DNA of 15,330 bases from JBJEFI01 sp051873875 (GCA_051873875.1 JBJEFI010000042.1:1-15330); one strand, 5' to 3'; counted from the first letter of the stretch, positions 6,551 through 12,816 are shown. Notes: a model not told the origin generated them from the sequence alone. Translations and numbers: made by a program.

Positions 6551-6763
6551 ATGGTGGATAAGAGTTACGAAAAAATTGATTTCTCTCTAGGAAGCAGCAT
6601 AGATCAAGCTGTAAACGAATTGCTTAATTACAAAAAGAAGGGAAAGTTAGTTTACGGTAAATTTAATGGTGTCACTCTATATTCTGATACAGTTACAATC
6701 GATTCTGCATATCGAGAAATAACTGGCAAAAACAAAGCTGAGTTTGATGAACACATTAGTTAA
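6551..6763 (+). CDS. Conserved small phage protein, 70 aa
   Basis: The segment from about residue 20, ELLNYKKKGKLVYGKFNGVT then LYSDTVTIDSAYREITGKNK, matches a short protein that I recall recurring in Bacillus, Staphylococcus and Clostridium phages (L-L-x-x-K-x-x-G..V-Y..F-N/D-G..L-Y-S-D-T-V..D-x-A-Y-x-x-x-T-G-x-x-K-x-E-F-D). Its function is not known to me. AGGAGG lies 5 nt before the ATG; GTG at 6554 is an alternative. Last gene before the 200-bp control region. Confidence 0.75.
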   Translation: MVDKSYEKIDFSLGSSIDQAVNELLNYKKKGKLVYGKFNGVTLYSDTVTIDSAYREITGKNKAEFDEHIS

Positions 6764-6817
6764 TTACCAGTCAGTCCATAAAAACATTACGATAAATTAT
6801 CAATTTTATTTGAAGAT

Positions 6818-6866
6818 AAACACAATATGTAGATAACAAATTAATCAATAATACTATATACAGTAT
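6818..6866 (+). repeat. 49-bp regulatory repeat, copy A
   Basis: AAACACAATATGTAGAT, then ATTAAT, then ATACTATATACAGTAT at the 3' end, a 16-bp palindrome with one mismatched pair. The half-site CAATATGTAG starts exactly 31 bp before CTATATACAG. Copies B (13493) and C (14527) have the same length and order. It lies between the genes at 6551 and 6968, upstream of two ATAAATTAA copies and a promoter. Probably a binding site for a phage regulator. Confidence 0.7.
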
Positions 6867-6902
6867 ACCGAATAAATTAAATGATAAATTAAAAATAAAT
6901 AA

Positions 6903-6931
6903 TTGTTAAAAGTGTTTGATTGTGGTAAAAT
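6903..6931 (+). promoter_or_regulatory. Promoter with extended -10
   Basis: -35 TTGTTA (6903-6908), 17-bp spacer, TGG TAAAAT with the -10 at 6926-6931. It shares TGTGGTAAAATT with the promoter at 4925. Two ATAAATTAA copies (6872, 6884) and repeat copy A lie just upstream. It drives the operon from 6968. Confidence 0.6.
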
Positions 6932-6967
6932 TTAACTGTAGAAACCATATAACAGGAGATGATTAGC

Positions 6968-7141
6968 ATGAAAAGGGAACATGTGAAAACAAGATTTGAT
7001 CATGAAGGTTTTAAATATTATAAAACTAAAAAAGGTGTACTTAGAAAATCAAAACTTTGCACAACAGAAAAGTCAGTTGTCATCACTAACTCAGAGTTTA
7101 TGGAAGCATGGAACGGACATTTTGATTTGTTTTATGCTTAA
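6968..7141 (+). CDS. Hypothetical basic protein, 57 aa
   Basis: Begins MKREHVKTRFDHEGFKYYKT, rich in K and R in the first half. No family recognised. I chose ATG 6968, 9 nt after AGGAG (6954-6958); the in-frame ATG at 6959 touches that ribosome binding site. First gene of the long run to 10215, behind the control region with repeat copy A. Confidence 0.65.
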   Translation: MKREHVKTRFDHEGFKYYKTKKGVLRKSKLCTTEKSVVITNSEFMEAWNGHFDLFYA

Positions 7142-7160
7142 AAGGGGGGAGATTAAGTAA

Positions 7161-7379
7161 ATGAAAAGTGATAAAAACAAAGTAATTGATTTTGGCGGAA
7201 ACGGATTGCAATTTGAACAGGATGCTATGAATCGACCTAGACTTCAAGATTTAGACGGTGGAGAGTTTGTAATTTCTAACGTGGGCAGTGGACATATATA
7301 TTTTAAGAAGGAAGATGTAGATGATTTGATTATTTTACTAAAAGAAGTTAAGGCTCATGATTATAAAATAGATTATTAA
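7161..7379 (+). CDS. Hypothetical protein, 72 aa
   Basis: Begins MKSDKNKVIDFGGNGLQFEQ; a beta-rich middle (GGEFVISNVGSGHIYFKKED) is followed by a helix (DVDDLIILLKEVKAH). No family recognised. GGGGGGAG (7143-7150) lies about 10 nt before the ATG. Sits 19 nt after the previous gene, in the same operon. Confidence 0.7.
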   Translation: MKSDKNKVIDFGGNGLQFEQDAMNRPRLQDLDGGEFVISNVGSGHIYFKKEDVDDLIILLKEVKAHDYKIDY

Positions 7380-7400
7380 TTAAATGGGGTGATATATAAC

Positions 7401-7553
7401 ATGGAATGTTCAAATTGTGGAGATCAATTCAATCAAGGAGAAGGCTTCCCGGAAAATCATCTAGAATGTTGCTGCTCGATGGAATGTTGGTTTGAATTTA
7501 TCGGAGAAAATGAAAATAAAAGGGAGGAAGATGAAAAGTGGCAAATAGATTAG
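7401..7553 (+). CDS. Zinc-binding miniprotein, 50 aa
   Basis: Begins MECSNCGDQFNQGEGF and continues ECCCSMECWFEFIGE. The CxxCG knuckle (C3, C6) and a second cluster (C23, C24, C25, C29) can supply four ligands for one zinc, as in small treble-clef or FCS-type fingers that end in CS-x-x-C. The acidic C-terminus suggests protein rather than DNA binding. GGGGTG lies about 10 nt before the ATG. The last 16 nt overlap the next gene, whose Shine-Dalgarno lies inside this one. Short enough to be missed by length-filtered gene finding. Confidence 0.65.
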   Translation: MECSNCGDQFNQGEGFPENHLECCCSMECWFEFIGENENKREEDEKWQID

Positions 7554-7765
7554 AAGACATAAAAAATATGGTTGAAGCAATGGATGGAGCATTTACGGCA
7601 CAATTATTCGGTTATGAAATGAACGAAAAAACTCTTATCGAGGATTATAAATGGCTTATTGAACAAGCTGAAAAAGTTAGACAAGTAGAAGCTATCCTAG
7701 CTTGTAGTGATTTAAACCAAGAAGAACAGTTTAATAACATTAACACTATATTCTATAACGAATAA
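7538..7765 (+). CDS. Conserved small phage protein, 75 aa
   Basis: Begins MANRLEDIKNMVEAMDG, with IEDYKWLIEQAEKVRQVEA in the middle. The D-x-x-W-L-I-E-Q-A-E-x-V pattern recurs in many tiny Firmicutes-phage proteins and forms a long amphipathic helix, perhaps a coiled coil. Function unknown. GTG start at 7538 with AGGGAGG (7521-7527) 10 nt before it. Overlaps the zinc miniprotein gene by 16 nt, so the two are probably translated together. Confidence 0.7.
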   Translation: MANRLEDIKNMVEAMDGAFTAQLFGYEMNEKTLIEDYKWLIEQAEKVRQVEAILACSDLNQEEQFNNINTIFYNE

Positions 7766-7785
7766 TCTGTAAAGGAGATGAAATA

Positions 7786-8112
7786 ATGGAAAATAAAAAG
7801 AAATCTGCTATGGAAATATCTAATGAAATAGGCTTTCACGGGCCGACAATGATAACTGTGAACGAATACAATAATTACTCTTCAACAAGTTTAAATGAAT
7901 TAATAAGCGAAATTAATTCTAAAGGATATTTTATTAATATGTCGCAAACGGATGAGTTAGGTTATGGAATGAAAGTAGTGGATGACTATTGGTGGGAAGC
8001 TAATTGTATACATACACAGACAAGAAATCATTATTCAGCATACGGAGAAACTATTGAAGAGGCTGTATATAATTTAGGAAATAAAATATATGAAAAGGAG
8101 ATGAGTAAATGA
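7786..8112 (+). CDS. Hypothetical protein, 108 aa
   Basis: Starts MENKKKSAMEISNEIGFHGP; the C-terminal half has DYWWEANCIHTQTRNHYSAY followed by GETIEEAVYNLGNKIYEKE. The G-E-T-I-E-E-A-V/I-x-x-L helix following an aromatic beta sheet is a recurring small-phage-protein pattern, not a family I can name. AAAGGAG lies 8-9 nt before the ATG. Its stop overlaps the start of the broken yopX gene by four bases (ATGA at 8109-8112), which implies coupled translation. Confidence 0.7.
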   Translation: MENKKKSAMEISNEIGFHGPTMITVNEYNNYSSTSLNELISEINSKGYFINMSQTDELGYGMKVVDDYWWEANCIHTQTRNHYSAYGETIEEAVYNLGNKIYEKEMSK

Positions 8113-8474
8113 CAGTTGAAGAGCTTAAACTAAGAGCATGGGACAAAGGAAGCCAAAGGATGCTTGATGTAATAATAATTAATTTTAACGATGATTAAGT
8201 GTTTTTAAGTGATGGATTTATAGATGGATGGTTTAGTTTTGAAGAAGTAGAGATTATGAGATATACAGGTTTCCAAGATTGCTATGGTAACGATATTTAT
8301 GAAGGTGACATAATCGAATATGGTAACTCCAAGCATGATCGAGGAGCTGTCGTTATGGATGGTGGAATGTGGTATATACAAGGGTTCGATAGGTTGGTTA
8401 GTTTAGGGTATCCAAAGATTATTGCATATATAAACGGTAACATATACAACAATCCAGAATTATTATTCAAATGA
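8109..8474 (+). pseudogene. YopX-family gene with an in-frame TAA stop
   Basis: From ATG 8109 the frame gives 29 codons beginning MTVEELKLRAWDKGSQRM, then TAA (8196-8198), and continues in the same frame without a gap for 91 more codons. The second part carries the core YopX signature: EEVEIMRYTGFQDCYGNDIY then EGDIIEYG and the final IAYINGNIYNNPELL. Joined, the length is about 121, normal for YopX. YopX proteins are small phage proteins of unknown biochemical role. A single base change (for example from CAA, GAA or AAA) would account for the stop, so I read this as a recently broken gene. Restart at GTG 8199 right after the stop is possible but has no ribosome binding site. An intact-looking paralogue lies at 8851. 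Confidence 0.7.
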
Positions 8475-8489
8475 AACATCAGTTTTATT
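8470..8489 (+). other. A/T-rich stem-loop overlapping a stop codon
   Basis: AATGAAAC, loop ATCA, GTTTTATT: an 8-bp stem with one G-U pair that contains the TGA at 8472-8474. There is no T-tract. It is followed 6 nt later by ATAAATTAA (8496-8504). Same type as those at 3437, 12811, 13466 and 14499. Confidence 0.5.
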
Positions 8490-8526
8490 ATATTGATAAA
8501 TTAATTTAGAAATAGGAGGATTGGGA

Positions 8527-8712
8527 ATGAACAAAAAAGATAGAGTAGACTCATTCTTAAAAGAATTAAACGAGCTAACTAAAAAGTATGATTTAGAAAT
8601 TACAGCAGAAGGTACTTCCCCTTTGCTATATGATACTGCAAATGGTGAATACGCTGCTGAGTTTGGCACTGGGTTTCTCGGAGGTGAATATAAGGTTTAT
8701 CAATATGATTAA
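8527..8712 (+). CDS. Conserved small phage protein, 61 aa
   Basis: Begins MNKKDRVDSFLKELNELTKK, followed by YDLEITAEGTSPLLYD. The F-L-K-E-L-N-E-L-T-K-K-Y-x-L/I-E-I pattern matches a widespread small Firmicutes-phage protein that I recall usually carrying a CGCC-like motif after E-I; here that site reads AEGTSP, without cysteines. Function unknown. AGGAGG (8514-8519) lies 7 nt before ATG 8527; TTG 8521 is too near it. ATAAATTAA (8496) lies 22 nt upstream. Confidence 0.7.
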   Translation: MNKKDRVDSFLKELNELTKKYDLEITAEGTSPLLYDTANGEYAAEFGTGFLGGEYKVYQYD

Positions 8713-8724
8713 GGAGTGGTAAAG

Positions 8725-8820
8725 TTGATACAATTTTTCTTTGAATCCTTACTGGTATTTGGTGGATTAGTACTATTCTTAGGAGCTATGTTAATCGCTA
8801 CAAATAATAATGAGCGGTAG
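8725..8820 (+). CDS. Single-helix membrane miniprotein, 31 aa
   Basis: Starts MIQFFFESLLVFGGLVLF and ends NNNER; residues about 5-25 form one transmembrane helix with a short polar tail. TTG start at 8725 with AAGGAG (8711-8716) 8 nt upstream, 12 nt after the previous stop. The good ribosome binding site and tight packing support translation despite the size. One of several membrane miniproteins here; function unknown. Confidence 0.6.
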   Translation: MIQFFFESLLVFGGLVLFLGAMLIATNNNER

Positions 8821-8850
8821 AAACAATAAGAAAGAAGGAGGATATTTTAT

Positions 8851-9267
8851 ATGAAGGAAATTAAATTTAGAGGTTATGATGGAGCAGAATGGATTTATAG
8901 TATGACAATTGACTATGATAAAGAAACTGATACATATTACATGAAGAATGATAATAAAGAATGGATCATGGTTAATAAAGTTGCTCAATACACTAATATA
9001 GACGATATGAATAGGAAAGAAATTTATGACGGTAGTTTAATTTGTGAATTGATCGATGATGTACCAGACATAGGAGTTGTTTATTTCGCCGATGGCATGT
9101 ATAAGGTTAAATTTGATAATGCTGAGGACTTCCCTCTTTCTGGATGCGATTTAGATCAGACTGAAGTAGTTGGTAATATTTATGATAGTAAAAATAACTA
9201 TGAGGAGCTTTATGAGTTTTACTTTTACGAAGATTTATATTTAAAAAGGGAATATGGAGAAATGTAA
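8851..9267 (+). CDS. YopX family protein, 138 aa
   Basis: Begins MKEIKFRGYDGAEWIYSM, the usual YopX N-terminus (M-K/R-x-I-K-F-R-x-x-D). The core V-A-Q-Y-T-N-I-D-D-M-N-R-K-E-I-Y-D-G-S corresponds to the family's Q-Y-T-G-x-x-D-x-x-G-x-E-I-Y-E-G-D, with G replaced by N and E-G-D by D-G-S, so it is a divergent member. The end VVGNIYDSKNNYEELYEF matches the family's V-I-G-N-I-Y-x-N-P-E-L, extended by an acidic, aromatic tail. YopX proteins occur in SPbeta and many other Gram-positive phages; their molecular role is not established. AAGGAGG (8835-8841) lies 9 nt before the ATG. This may be the functional copy if the gene at 8109 is dead. Confidence 0.85.
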   Translation: MKEIKFRGYDGAEWIYSMTIDYDKETDTYYMKNDNKEWIMVNKVAQYTNIDDMNRKEIYDGSLICELIDDVPDIGVVYFADGMYKVKFDNAEDFPLSGCDLDQTEVVGNIYDSKNNYEELYEFYFYEDLYLKREYGEM

Positions 9268-9290
9268 ATTAATCAAAAAGGAGCTTCAAA

Positions 9291-9452
9291 ATGACAATAG
9301 TATATGTTACTCACGTAATGATAAACAATCAATTGGAGTTTGCTGGTGTGTTTGCTAATAAAGAAGATGTCTATGGATATTTAAATAGTAACGGATTAGC
9401 CGGAACTGTAAATCACACTGAAGTAGTGGGAGTGTCAATAAAGGAAGGATAA
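9291..9452 (+). CDS. Small protein, paralogue of the 5464 gene
   Basis: A 53-aa protein starting MTIVYVTHVMINNQLEFAG and continuing VFANKEDVYGYLNSNGLAGT. The AGVFA, YGYL and GTVN blocks and their spacing match the product of 5464-5619, so the two genes come from a duplication within this region. The predicted beta-beta-alpha-beta shape fits a small adaptor-like protein; function unknown. AAAAGGAG (9276-9283) lies 7 nt before the ATG. Its TAA (9450-9452) overlaps an ATAAATTAA copy. Confidence 0.7.
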   Translation: MTIVYVTHVMINNQLEFAGVFANKEDVYGYLNSNGLAGTVNHTEVVGVSIKEG

Positions 9453-9457
9453 ATTAA

Positions 9458-9586
9458 ATGAAACAATTCATTGACGATATGATTCACATGACAGAAGGTG
9501 AGAAGTTCGTTCATTACTGGTGGATATGGGTATCATTGGTAGTAATCGGGTTAATTGTCTTTTATGTAACTCGTGATAAAGATTAA
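9458..9586 (+). CDS. Single-helix membrane miniprotein, 42 aa
   Basis: Begins MKQFIDDMIHMTEGEKF, then a transmembrane helix at about residues 19-38 (HYWWIWVSLVVIGLIVFYV) and a charged TRDKD tail. AAGGAAGG (9441-9448) lies 9 nt upstream, and ATAAATTAA directly abuts the ATG. The first nine bases plus those following (ATGAAACAATT) are the same as the start of the miniprotein gene at 10405. Function unknown. Confidence 0.6.
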   Translation: MKQFIDDMIHMTEGEKFVHYWWIWVSLVVIGLIVFYVTRDKD

Positions 9587-9605
9587 ATTGATAAGGAGGT
9601 ATCTC

Positions 9606-10004
9606 ATGCAAGTTTACATTGTCATGTTAAAAAATGAAATTATATCAGTATGTGGAGATGAACAAACGGCCAAGTGGGAAAAGGAAATGCTTGAACTTGA
9701 TGGTAATGATGATGTAGTTATTAAGAAATATGGAGTAGTTTCTTACGATAACAATTTACGCCAAAGAAATTTGAAAGCATACATATCCATGCAAAATTCA
9801 TATAAATGCGATAAGAAGGCTGCTGAATGGTTGGAAGATGATAGTATATGTGTTTTGGAGAATAATAAAATAAGGAGAGTTAAACCAGGGGACAGTCCTG
9901 ATACCAATATATATGTACATGTAGATAATATAAGGAAAGATACAGGAAGAGAAAAATATATAAATGAGGGTGATTATGTTAGATATGAGATATTGAGAAA
10001 GTAA
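9606..10004 (+). CDS. Hypothetical protein, 132 aa
   Basis: Begins MQVYIVMLKNEIISVCGDEQ, an N-terminal beta hairpin plus helix (TAKWEKEMLEL) of the kind seen in the 5464, 9291 and 14265 products, then a second part with YKCDKKAAEWLEDDSICVLE and a C-terminus INEGDYVRYEILRK. It may be a two-domain protein. No family recognised. ATG 9606 follows AAGGAGGT (9593-9600) by 5 nt; the upstream extension to 9573 lies over the stop of the previous gene and has no ribosome binding site. Confidence 0.7.
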   Translation: MQVYIVMLKNEIISVCGDEQTAKWEKEMLELDGNDDVVIKKYGVVSYDNNLRQRNLKAYISMQNSYKCDKKAAEWLEDDSICVLENNKIRRVKPGDSPDTNIYVHVDNIRKDTGREKYINEGDYVRYEILRK

Positions 10005-10032
10005 GAAGGGATTGATAGATACGGAAAAAGAA

Positions 10033-10215
10033 ATGTGGGTAAGGTATTTAGGTGGCGGATTTGGAGATGAAGAAGATTTTTCAATTGAATGCGGAGTATC
10101 ATATAAAGTGTTAAGGGAAACAGAAACATGTTACATAGTAGAAAATATGATAGGTGAAGAAATACCTGTTTATAAGTATAAGTTTGAACTTGCTGATACA
10201 AATAAAGTAACATAG
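10033..10215 (+). CDS. Hypothetical protein, 60 aa
   Basis: Starts MWVRYLGGGFGDEEDFSIEC and ends VYKYKFELADTNKVT; strand-rich, with a G-G-G-F-G-D-E turn. No family recognised. The start is uncertain: ATG 10033 has only a weak GGAAAAAG, while TTG 10012 is 1 nt after AGAAGGG (10004-10010), too near for normal initiation. Last gene before the terminator at 10231. Confidence 0.6.
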   Translation: MWVRYLGGGFGDEEDFSIECGVSYKVLRETETCYIVENMIGEEIPVYKYKFELADTNKVT

Positions 10216-10230
10216 ATAAAATAACTATAA

Positions 10231-10260
10231 ACTGATCAATCACTCGATTGGTCTTTTTTT
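10231..10260 (+). terminator. Intrinsic terminator
   Basis: GATCAATC (10234-10241), loop ACTC, GATTGGTC (10246-10253, one G-U pair), followed by seven T. It closes the long transcription unit from 6968 and separates it from the promoter at 10320. Confidence 0.9.
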
Positions 10261-10319
10261 ATCCAATGAAAACGGTATTTCATTAGTTAAAATTATTTAT
10301 TAATTTATTAGATTAATCC

Positions 10320-10348
10320 TTGTAATTCCAATCAATTCCATTTATAAT
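10320..10348 (+). promoter_or_regulatory. Sigma-A-like promoter with consensus -10
   Basis: -35 TTGTAA (10320-10325), 17-bp spacer, -10 TATAAT (10343-10348). It follows the terminator at 10231 and drives the genes from 10405. A weaker second candidate lies just downstream (TTATCA 10353-10358, 18 bp, TAGAAT 10377-10382). The only minus-strand copy of the 9-mer (10300-10308) is just upstream. Confidence 0.65.
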
Positions 10349-10404
10349 TAACTTATCAGATAAATACATATACAAATAGAATACAAAGAAAGGAGTACAT
10401 ACAT

Positions 10405-10497
10405 ATGAAACAATTACTTATCGACAATGGCTTCACAATTGCATTCATGATCCTAGGAGTAACATTCTTGTTGACAGCATTATTAACAGTAAATTAA
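10405..10497 (+). CDS. Single-helix membrane miniprotein, 30 aa
   Basis: Starts MKQLLIDNGFTIAFMILG; residues about 10-28 form one transmembrane helix, and almost nothing lies outside it. AAAGGAG (10388-10394) is 10 nt before the ATG. First gene behind the promoter at 10320. Its N-terminus and first bases resemble those of the 9458 gene. Function unknown; a membrane regulator or host-modulating peptide is possible. Confidence 0.6.
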   Translation: MKQLLIDNGFTIAFMILGVTFLLTALLTVN

Positions 10498-10522
10498 TAA
10501 AGAATTAGGGGGGATAACGAAA

Positions 10523-10951
10523 ATGAATAAATCATACAAATTTAAAAAAGGCGATATGGTAACTAGTAAAGGTTATGCCGGTAGAGTTATAGGTGTTCGT
10601 TCTGTAGGTGGCAATATCATCGGCCTACAAGTTGAGTTGATCAATGGTGGAGCAATTAAATTCTTCAATCCAGCAGAAACTAAATTAATCGAGTTTGACA
10701 GTAACAGGCCGTCAAATAAATACCTGGAAAGTGTACTGAAAGCTAAACAAGATAAACCTTCTAAGGTGATCAAGAAGGATAAAACAAAAGTATTAACAAT
10801 TGATGAATTGCTGGATAGATACAATGACCATAAGAGGTTATATGAGGAGTTTGGAGACGTACAATATAGAGCAGCAATGAAGGATACTCTGAGACTATTG
10901 AAATTAGCATCCAATGGCGTACCTGTAATGGAGAGAATCAATGAAGACTGA
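10523..10951 (+). CDS. Hypothetical protein with N-terminal SH3/KOW-like barrel, 142 aa
   Basis: Residues about 5-55 (FKKGDMVTSKGYAGRVIGVR, then GLQVELINGGAIKFFNPAE) have the K-x-G-D-x-V..G-x-x-G-x-V-I-G-V pattern of small SH3/KOW-like barrels that bind nucleic acid or protein. A K-rich linker (70-90) leads to a C-terminal helical region (LTIDELLDRYNDHKRLYEEF). I infer a modular phage protein, function unknown. GGGGGG lies about 9-10 nt before the ATG. Overlaps the start of the next gene by 11 nt. Confidence 0.7.
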   Translation: MNKSYKFKKGDMVTSKGYAGRVIGVRSVGGNIIGLQVELINGGAIKFFNPAETKLIEFDSNRPSNKYLESVLKAKQDKPSKVIKKDKTKVLTIDELLDRYNDHKRLYEEFGDVQYRAAMKDTLRLLKLASNGVPVMERINED

Positions 10952-11060
10952 TAATAAAGAAGATACTTTCACAATAGAATACTTAACAGAGGATGATAAG
11001 AGGGATTTAGTGTTTCAGTGGTTAGCAAGAAAGTGGGAGAAAGAAAAGGAAAATGGATAA
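10941..11060 (+). CDS. Small charged protein, 39 aa
   Basis: Begins MKTDNKEDTFTIEYLTEDDK and ends WLARKWEKEKENG; acidic first half, basic amphipathic helix in the second. It overlaps the end of the 10523 gene in another frame, with GGAGAG 5-6 nt before its ATG inside that gene, so translation is probably coupled. The paired arrangement resembles toxin-antitoxin layouts, but no motif supports that. No family recognised. Confidence 0.5.
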   Translation: MKTDNKEDTFTIEYLTEDDKRDLVFQWLARKWEKEKENG

Positions 11061-11106
11061 AGAAAATAGAAGAATAGACATATGTCTAAAAAAGGTGGAG
11101 TGAACC

Positions 11107-11367
11107 ATGCGTAAAATCGAACCAAAAGAATCTAAAGTTGATTTGGTTATGGTGATATTTGTAGTAGCATATTCACTATTCTGCATTTGGTGGCAATATT
11201 ATTACGTGTATCCACCTATTAGAGAAGGTGACTACTCACAAGCTTTTAACCGGGCAATGGATTGGAACCCATTAACTCCTTTTGTTGGACTATTAGTTTT
11301 TCATTTAGTCGCAAAAATATTAGGGTGGATATCAGATTTTTGGGTATTATTGTTTGGCAGAAGGTAA
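11107..11367 (+). CDS. Two-helix membrane protein, 86 aa
   Basis: Starts MRKIEPKESKVDLVMVIFVV. Transmembrane segments lie at about residues 12-34 and 57-83, joined by a 20-residue polar loop (YPPIREGDYSQAFNRAMDWN); the basic N-terminus and GRR C-terminus both favour the cytoplasm, with the loop outside. AAAGGTGGAG lies about 6 nt before the ATG. Larger and more structured than the other membrane miniproteins here. No family recognised. Confidence 0.7.
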   Translation: MRKIEPKESKVDLVMVIFVVAYSLFCIWWQYYYVYPPIREGDYSQAFNRAMDWNPLTPFVGLLVFHLVAKILGWISDFWVLLFGRR

Positions 11368-11404
11368 TGAAATAGTGTTTTTATTAGTTAAGAAGGGAAA
11401 GAAA

Positions 11405-11800
11405 ATGGCTAAATCAATCAAAAGATTAGGCAAAGTAACCGGGAATATAGACGTTATTAACAAAAGGAAAGAAACTCTTAGCAACGGAACAAAAGTTTAC
11501 TATGCTACCATTAAGAGAAATAAACAGGGGGGTTATCACATGCCACATAAACACATACAATCAAGAATTAAAGTCCCTTCACCACCAGTGCAAATAAAAG
11601 TAAAAGTACCTGTCAAACTAACAATTGGGATATTCTCATGTTATAAGTTGATTGATGTATATGAGGCTTGTTATAAGTTAGGTATTAAAGTGGTTAGCTG
11701 TACCAGTTTAGGTGGAGTTATTAATAAAAAATATGTTATGGAGATTGAAGGGTATAAGAGGGATTTGACAGTGTTGCAAAGGGTATTAGGTAGAGGCTGA
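11405..11800 (+). CDS. Hypothetical protein, 131 aa, with a possible internal start
   Basis: Begins MAKSIKRLGKVTGNIDVINK, a basic N-terminus. The C-terminal part (LTIGIFSCYKLIDVYEACYK, LGIKVVSC, VMEIEGYKRDLTVLQRVLG) has the beta-alpha-beta spacing of a small ACT-like fold, which is inference only. ATG 11405 follows AGAAGGGA by 6 nt; the extension to 11354 overlaps the upstream membrane gene and lacks a ribosome binding site. An in-frame ATG at 11540 with AGGGGGG 8 nt upstream could give a separate 86-aa product, MPHKHIQSRIKVP onward. The stop TGA overlaps ATAAATTAA (11800). Confidence 0.7.
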   Translation: MAKSIKRLGKVTGNIDVINKRKETLSNGTKVYYATIKRNKQGGYHMPHKHIQSRIKVPSPPVQIKVKVPVKLTIGIFSCYKLIDVYEACYKLGIKVVSCTSLGGVINKKYVMEIEGYKRDLTVLQRVLGRG

Positions 11801-11832
11801 TAAATTAATTATAAAAAAGGAGATGTTTAAAG

Positions 11833-12159
11833 ATGGGATTCAAATTACCAGAATCATTTAGGAAAGAGCAAGAAAGAGAGTATAATCTAAAATACATAAC
11901 TATTGGTGATAAAAAGATACATGTTAGTGAATTGGAGGATAGATCAGTAACACCAGAATTAATTTTGGAAATGAGAATGAATTCATATGCTCAAGAAGAT
12001 ATGCCTCCAAAGTTGACAGATGAAACATTAATTGAGAAAGCTAAGTATTATCTAACTCAATGCCACCAGAGGGTAAGCTATCCATGTTCAACCTATGATG
12101 AAGCTCTTTTGCACAACATTTTACCTGAATTAATTAAGAGATTGGAAGAGAAACAATAA
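11833..12159 (+). CDS. Hypothetical protein, 108 aa
   Basis: Begins MGFKLPESFRKEQEREYNLK and then YITIGDKKIHVSELEDRSVT. The C-terminal half is helical (LIEKAKYYLTQCHQRVSYPC; DEALLHNILPELIKRLEEKQ). No family recognised. AAAAGGAG lies 8 nt before the ATG and ATAAATTAA (11800-11808) lies 24 nt upstream. Confidence 0.7.
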   Translation: MGFKLPESFRKEQEREYNLKYITIGDKKIHVSELEDRSVTPELILEMRMNSYAQEDMPPKLTDETLIEKAKYYLTQCHQRVSYPCSTYDEALLHNILPELIKRLEEKQ

Positions 12160-12189
12160 AACAAGGATTTTAAAAGGAGGAACGGAAAT

Positions 12190-12411
12190 ATGAAAGATAA
12201 ACACGGATTAAATCAATATCGACTTAATTATGCAAAAGGGTACGCACAAGGATTTTTAGAAATGGTAAATAAAATTGAATTAATGTATCAATTATCTGAA
12301 CAAGGACTAATTGATGAGGATAAAACAGAGAACTATATATCCAATAATCTTAAAGAGCTAGATAGAAATTGGGAGTATTTCAAGAGTTATATTGAGCAAC
12401 GAAAGGATTAA
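12190..12411 (+). CDS. Hypothetical helical protein, 73 aa
   Basis: Begins MKDKHGLNQYRLNYAKGYAQ, then two long helices including LNYAKGYAQGFLEMVNKIEL and NYISNNLKELDRNWEYFKSY. A helical hairpin able to pair with a partner is likely. No family recognised. AAAAGGAGG lies 8 nt before the ATG. Confidence 0.7.
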   Translation: MKDKHGLNQYRLNYAKGYAQGFLEMVNKIELMYQLSEQGLIDEDKTENYISNNLKELDRNWEYFKSYIEQRKD

Positions 12412-12444
12412 TCAATCGTTTAAGAATAGACAAGGAGGTTGAAT

Positions 12445-12816
12445 ATGAAATACTTAAAAATCACTAGATTTTCATATGACGGTTTTGATCCTCAATGCCA
12501 ACAAGGATTCCTGAATGAATGTTGTATAGATAAAGACGATAATTATAATCCTGAATTTGATTATGGAGTATGGGTTTTTGTGGCAGGGCAAGAGGATAGA
12601 TTTTTGCTCAATCATAGAAATGATGTGCCTGAAATGACCTGCTGGAAAGCAGAAATACCATTCGATGCCATTGTATTTGCACATGAAGATCCTTTTGAAT
12701 ATGAGAGTATATCTACCGTTGCGCAAGAAAGGAAGAATGGGGCATTCTTTATACCAGAAAGTTCATTAGATACTTTAATAAATATAAAAACTACATATAA
12801 TGTGTTCAGTGATTAA
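12445..12816 (+). CDS. Hypothetical protein, 123 aa
   Basis: Begins MKYLKITRFSYDGFDPQCQQ; a beta-rich, acidic protein with a central DYGVWVFVAGQEDRFLLNHR and PFDAIVFAHEDPFEYESIST. Four cysteines (in PQCQQ, ECCID, MTCWK) are not spaced like a zinc finger. No family recognised. ATG 12445 follows AAGGAGG (12432-12438) by 6 nt; TTG 12439 touches that site. Its stop lies in the hairpin at 12811-12831. Confidence 0.7.
   Translation: MKYLKITRFSYDGFDPQCQQGFLNECCIDKDDNYNPEFDYGVWVFVAGQEDRFLLNHRNDVPEMTCWKAEIPFDAIVFAHEDPFEYESISTVAQERKNGAFFIPESSLDTLINIKTTYNVFSD

Noticed and set aside
8196..8198. Stop codon reassignment to explain the interrupted yopX gene
   Set aside because: Nearly all genes here end in TAA and would run on if it were read as sense; TGA and TAG also end genes normally.
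8297..8669. Minus-strand open frames at 8297-8479 and 8463-8669
   Set aside because: They mirror + strand genes, have hydrophobic low-complexity translations and no ribosome binding site. The same applies to the other - strand frames (8791, 9974, 10573, 12472, 13142, 14375, 15044).
10523..11060. Toxin-antitoxin pair from the overlapping genes at 10523 and 10941
   Set aside because: Only the overlap suggests it; neither protein shows a toxin or antitoxin motif.
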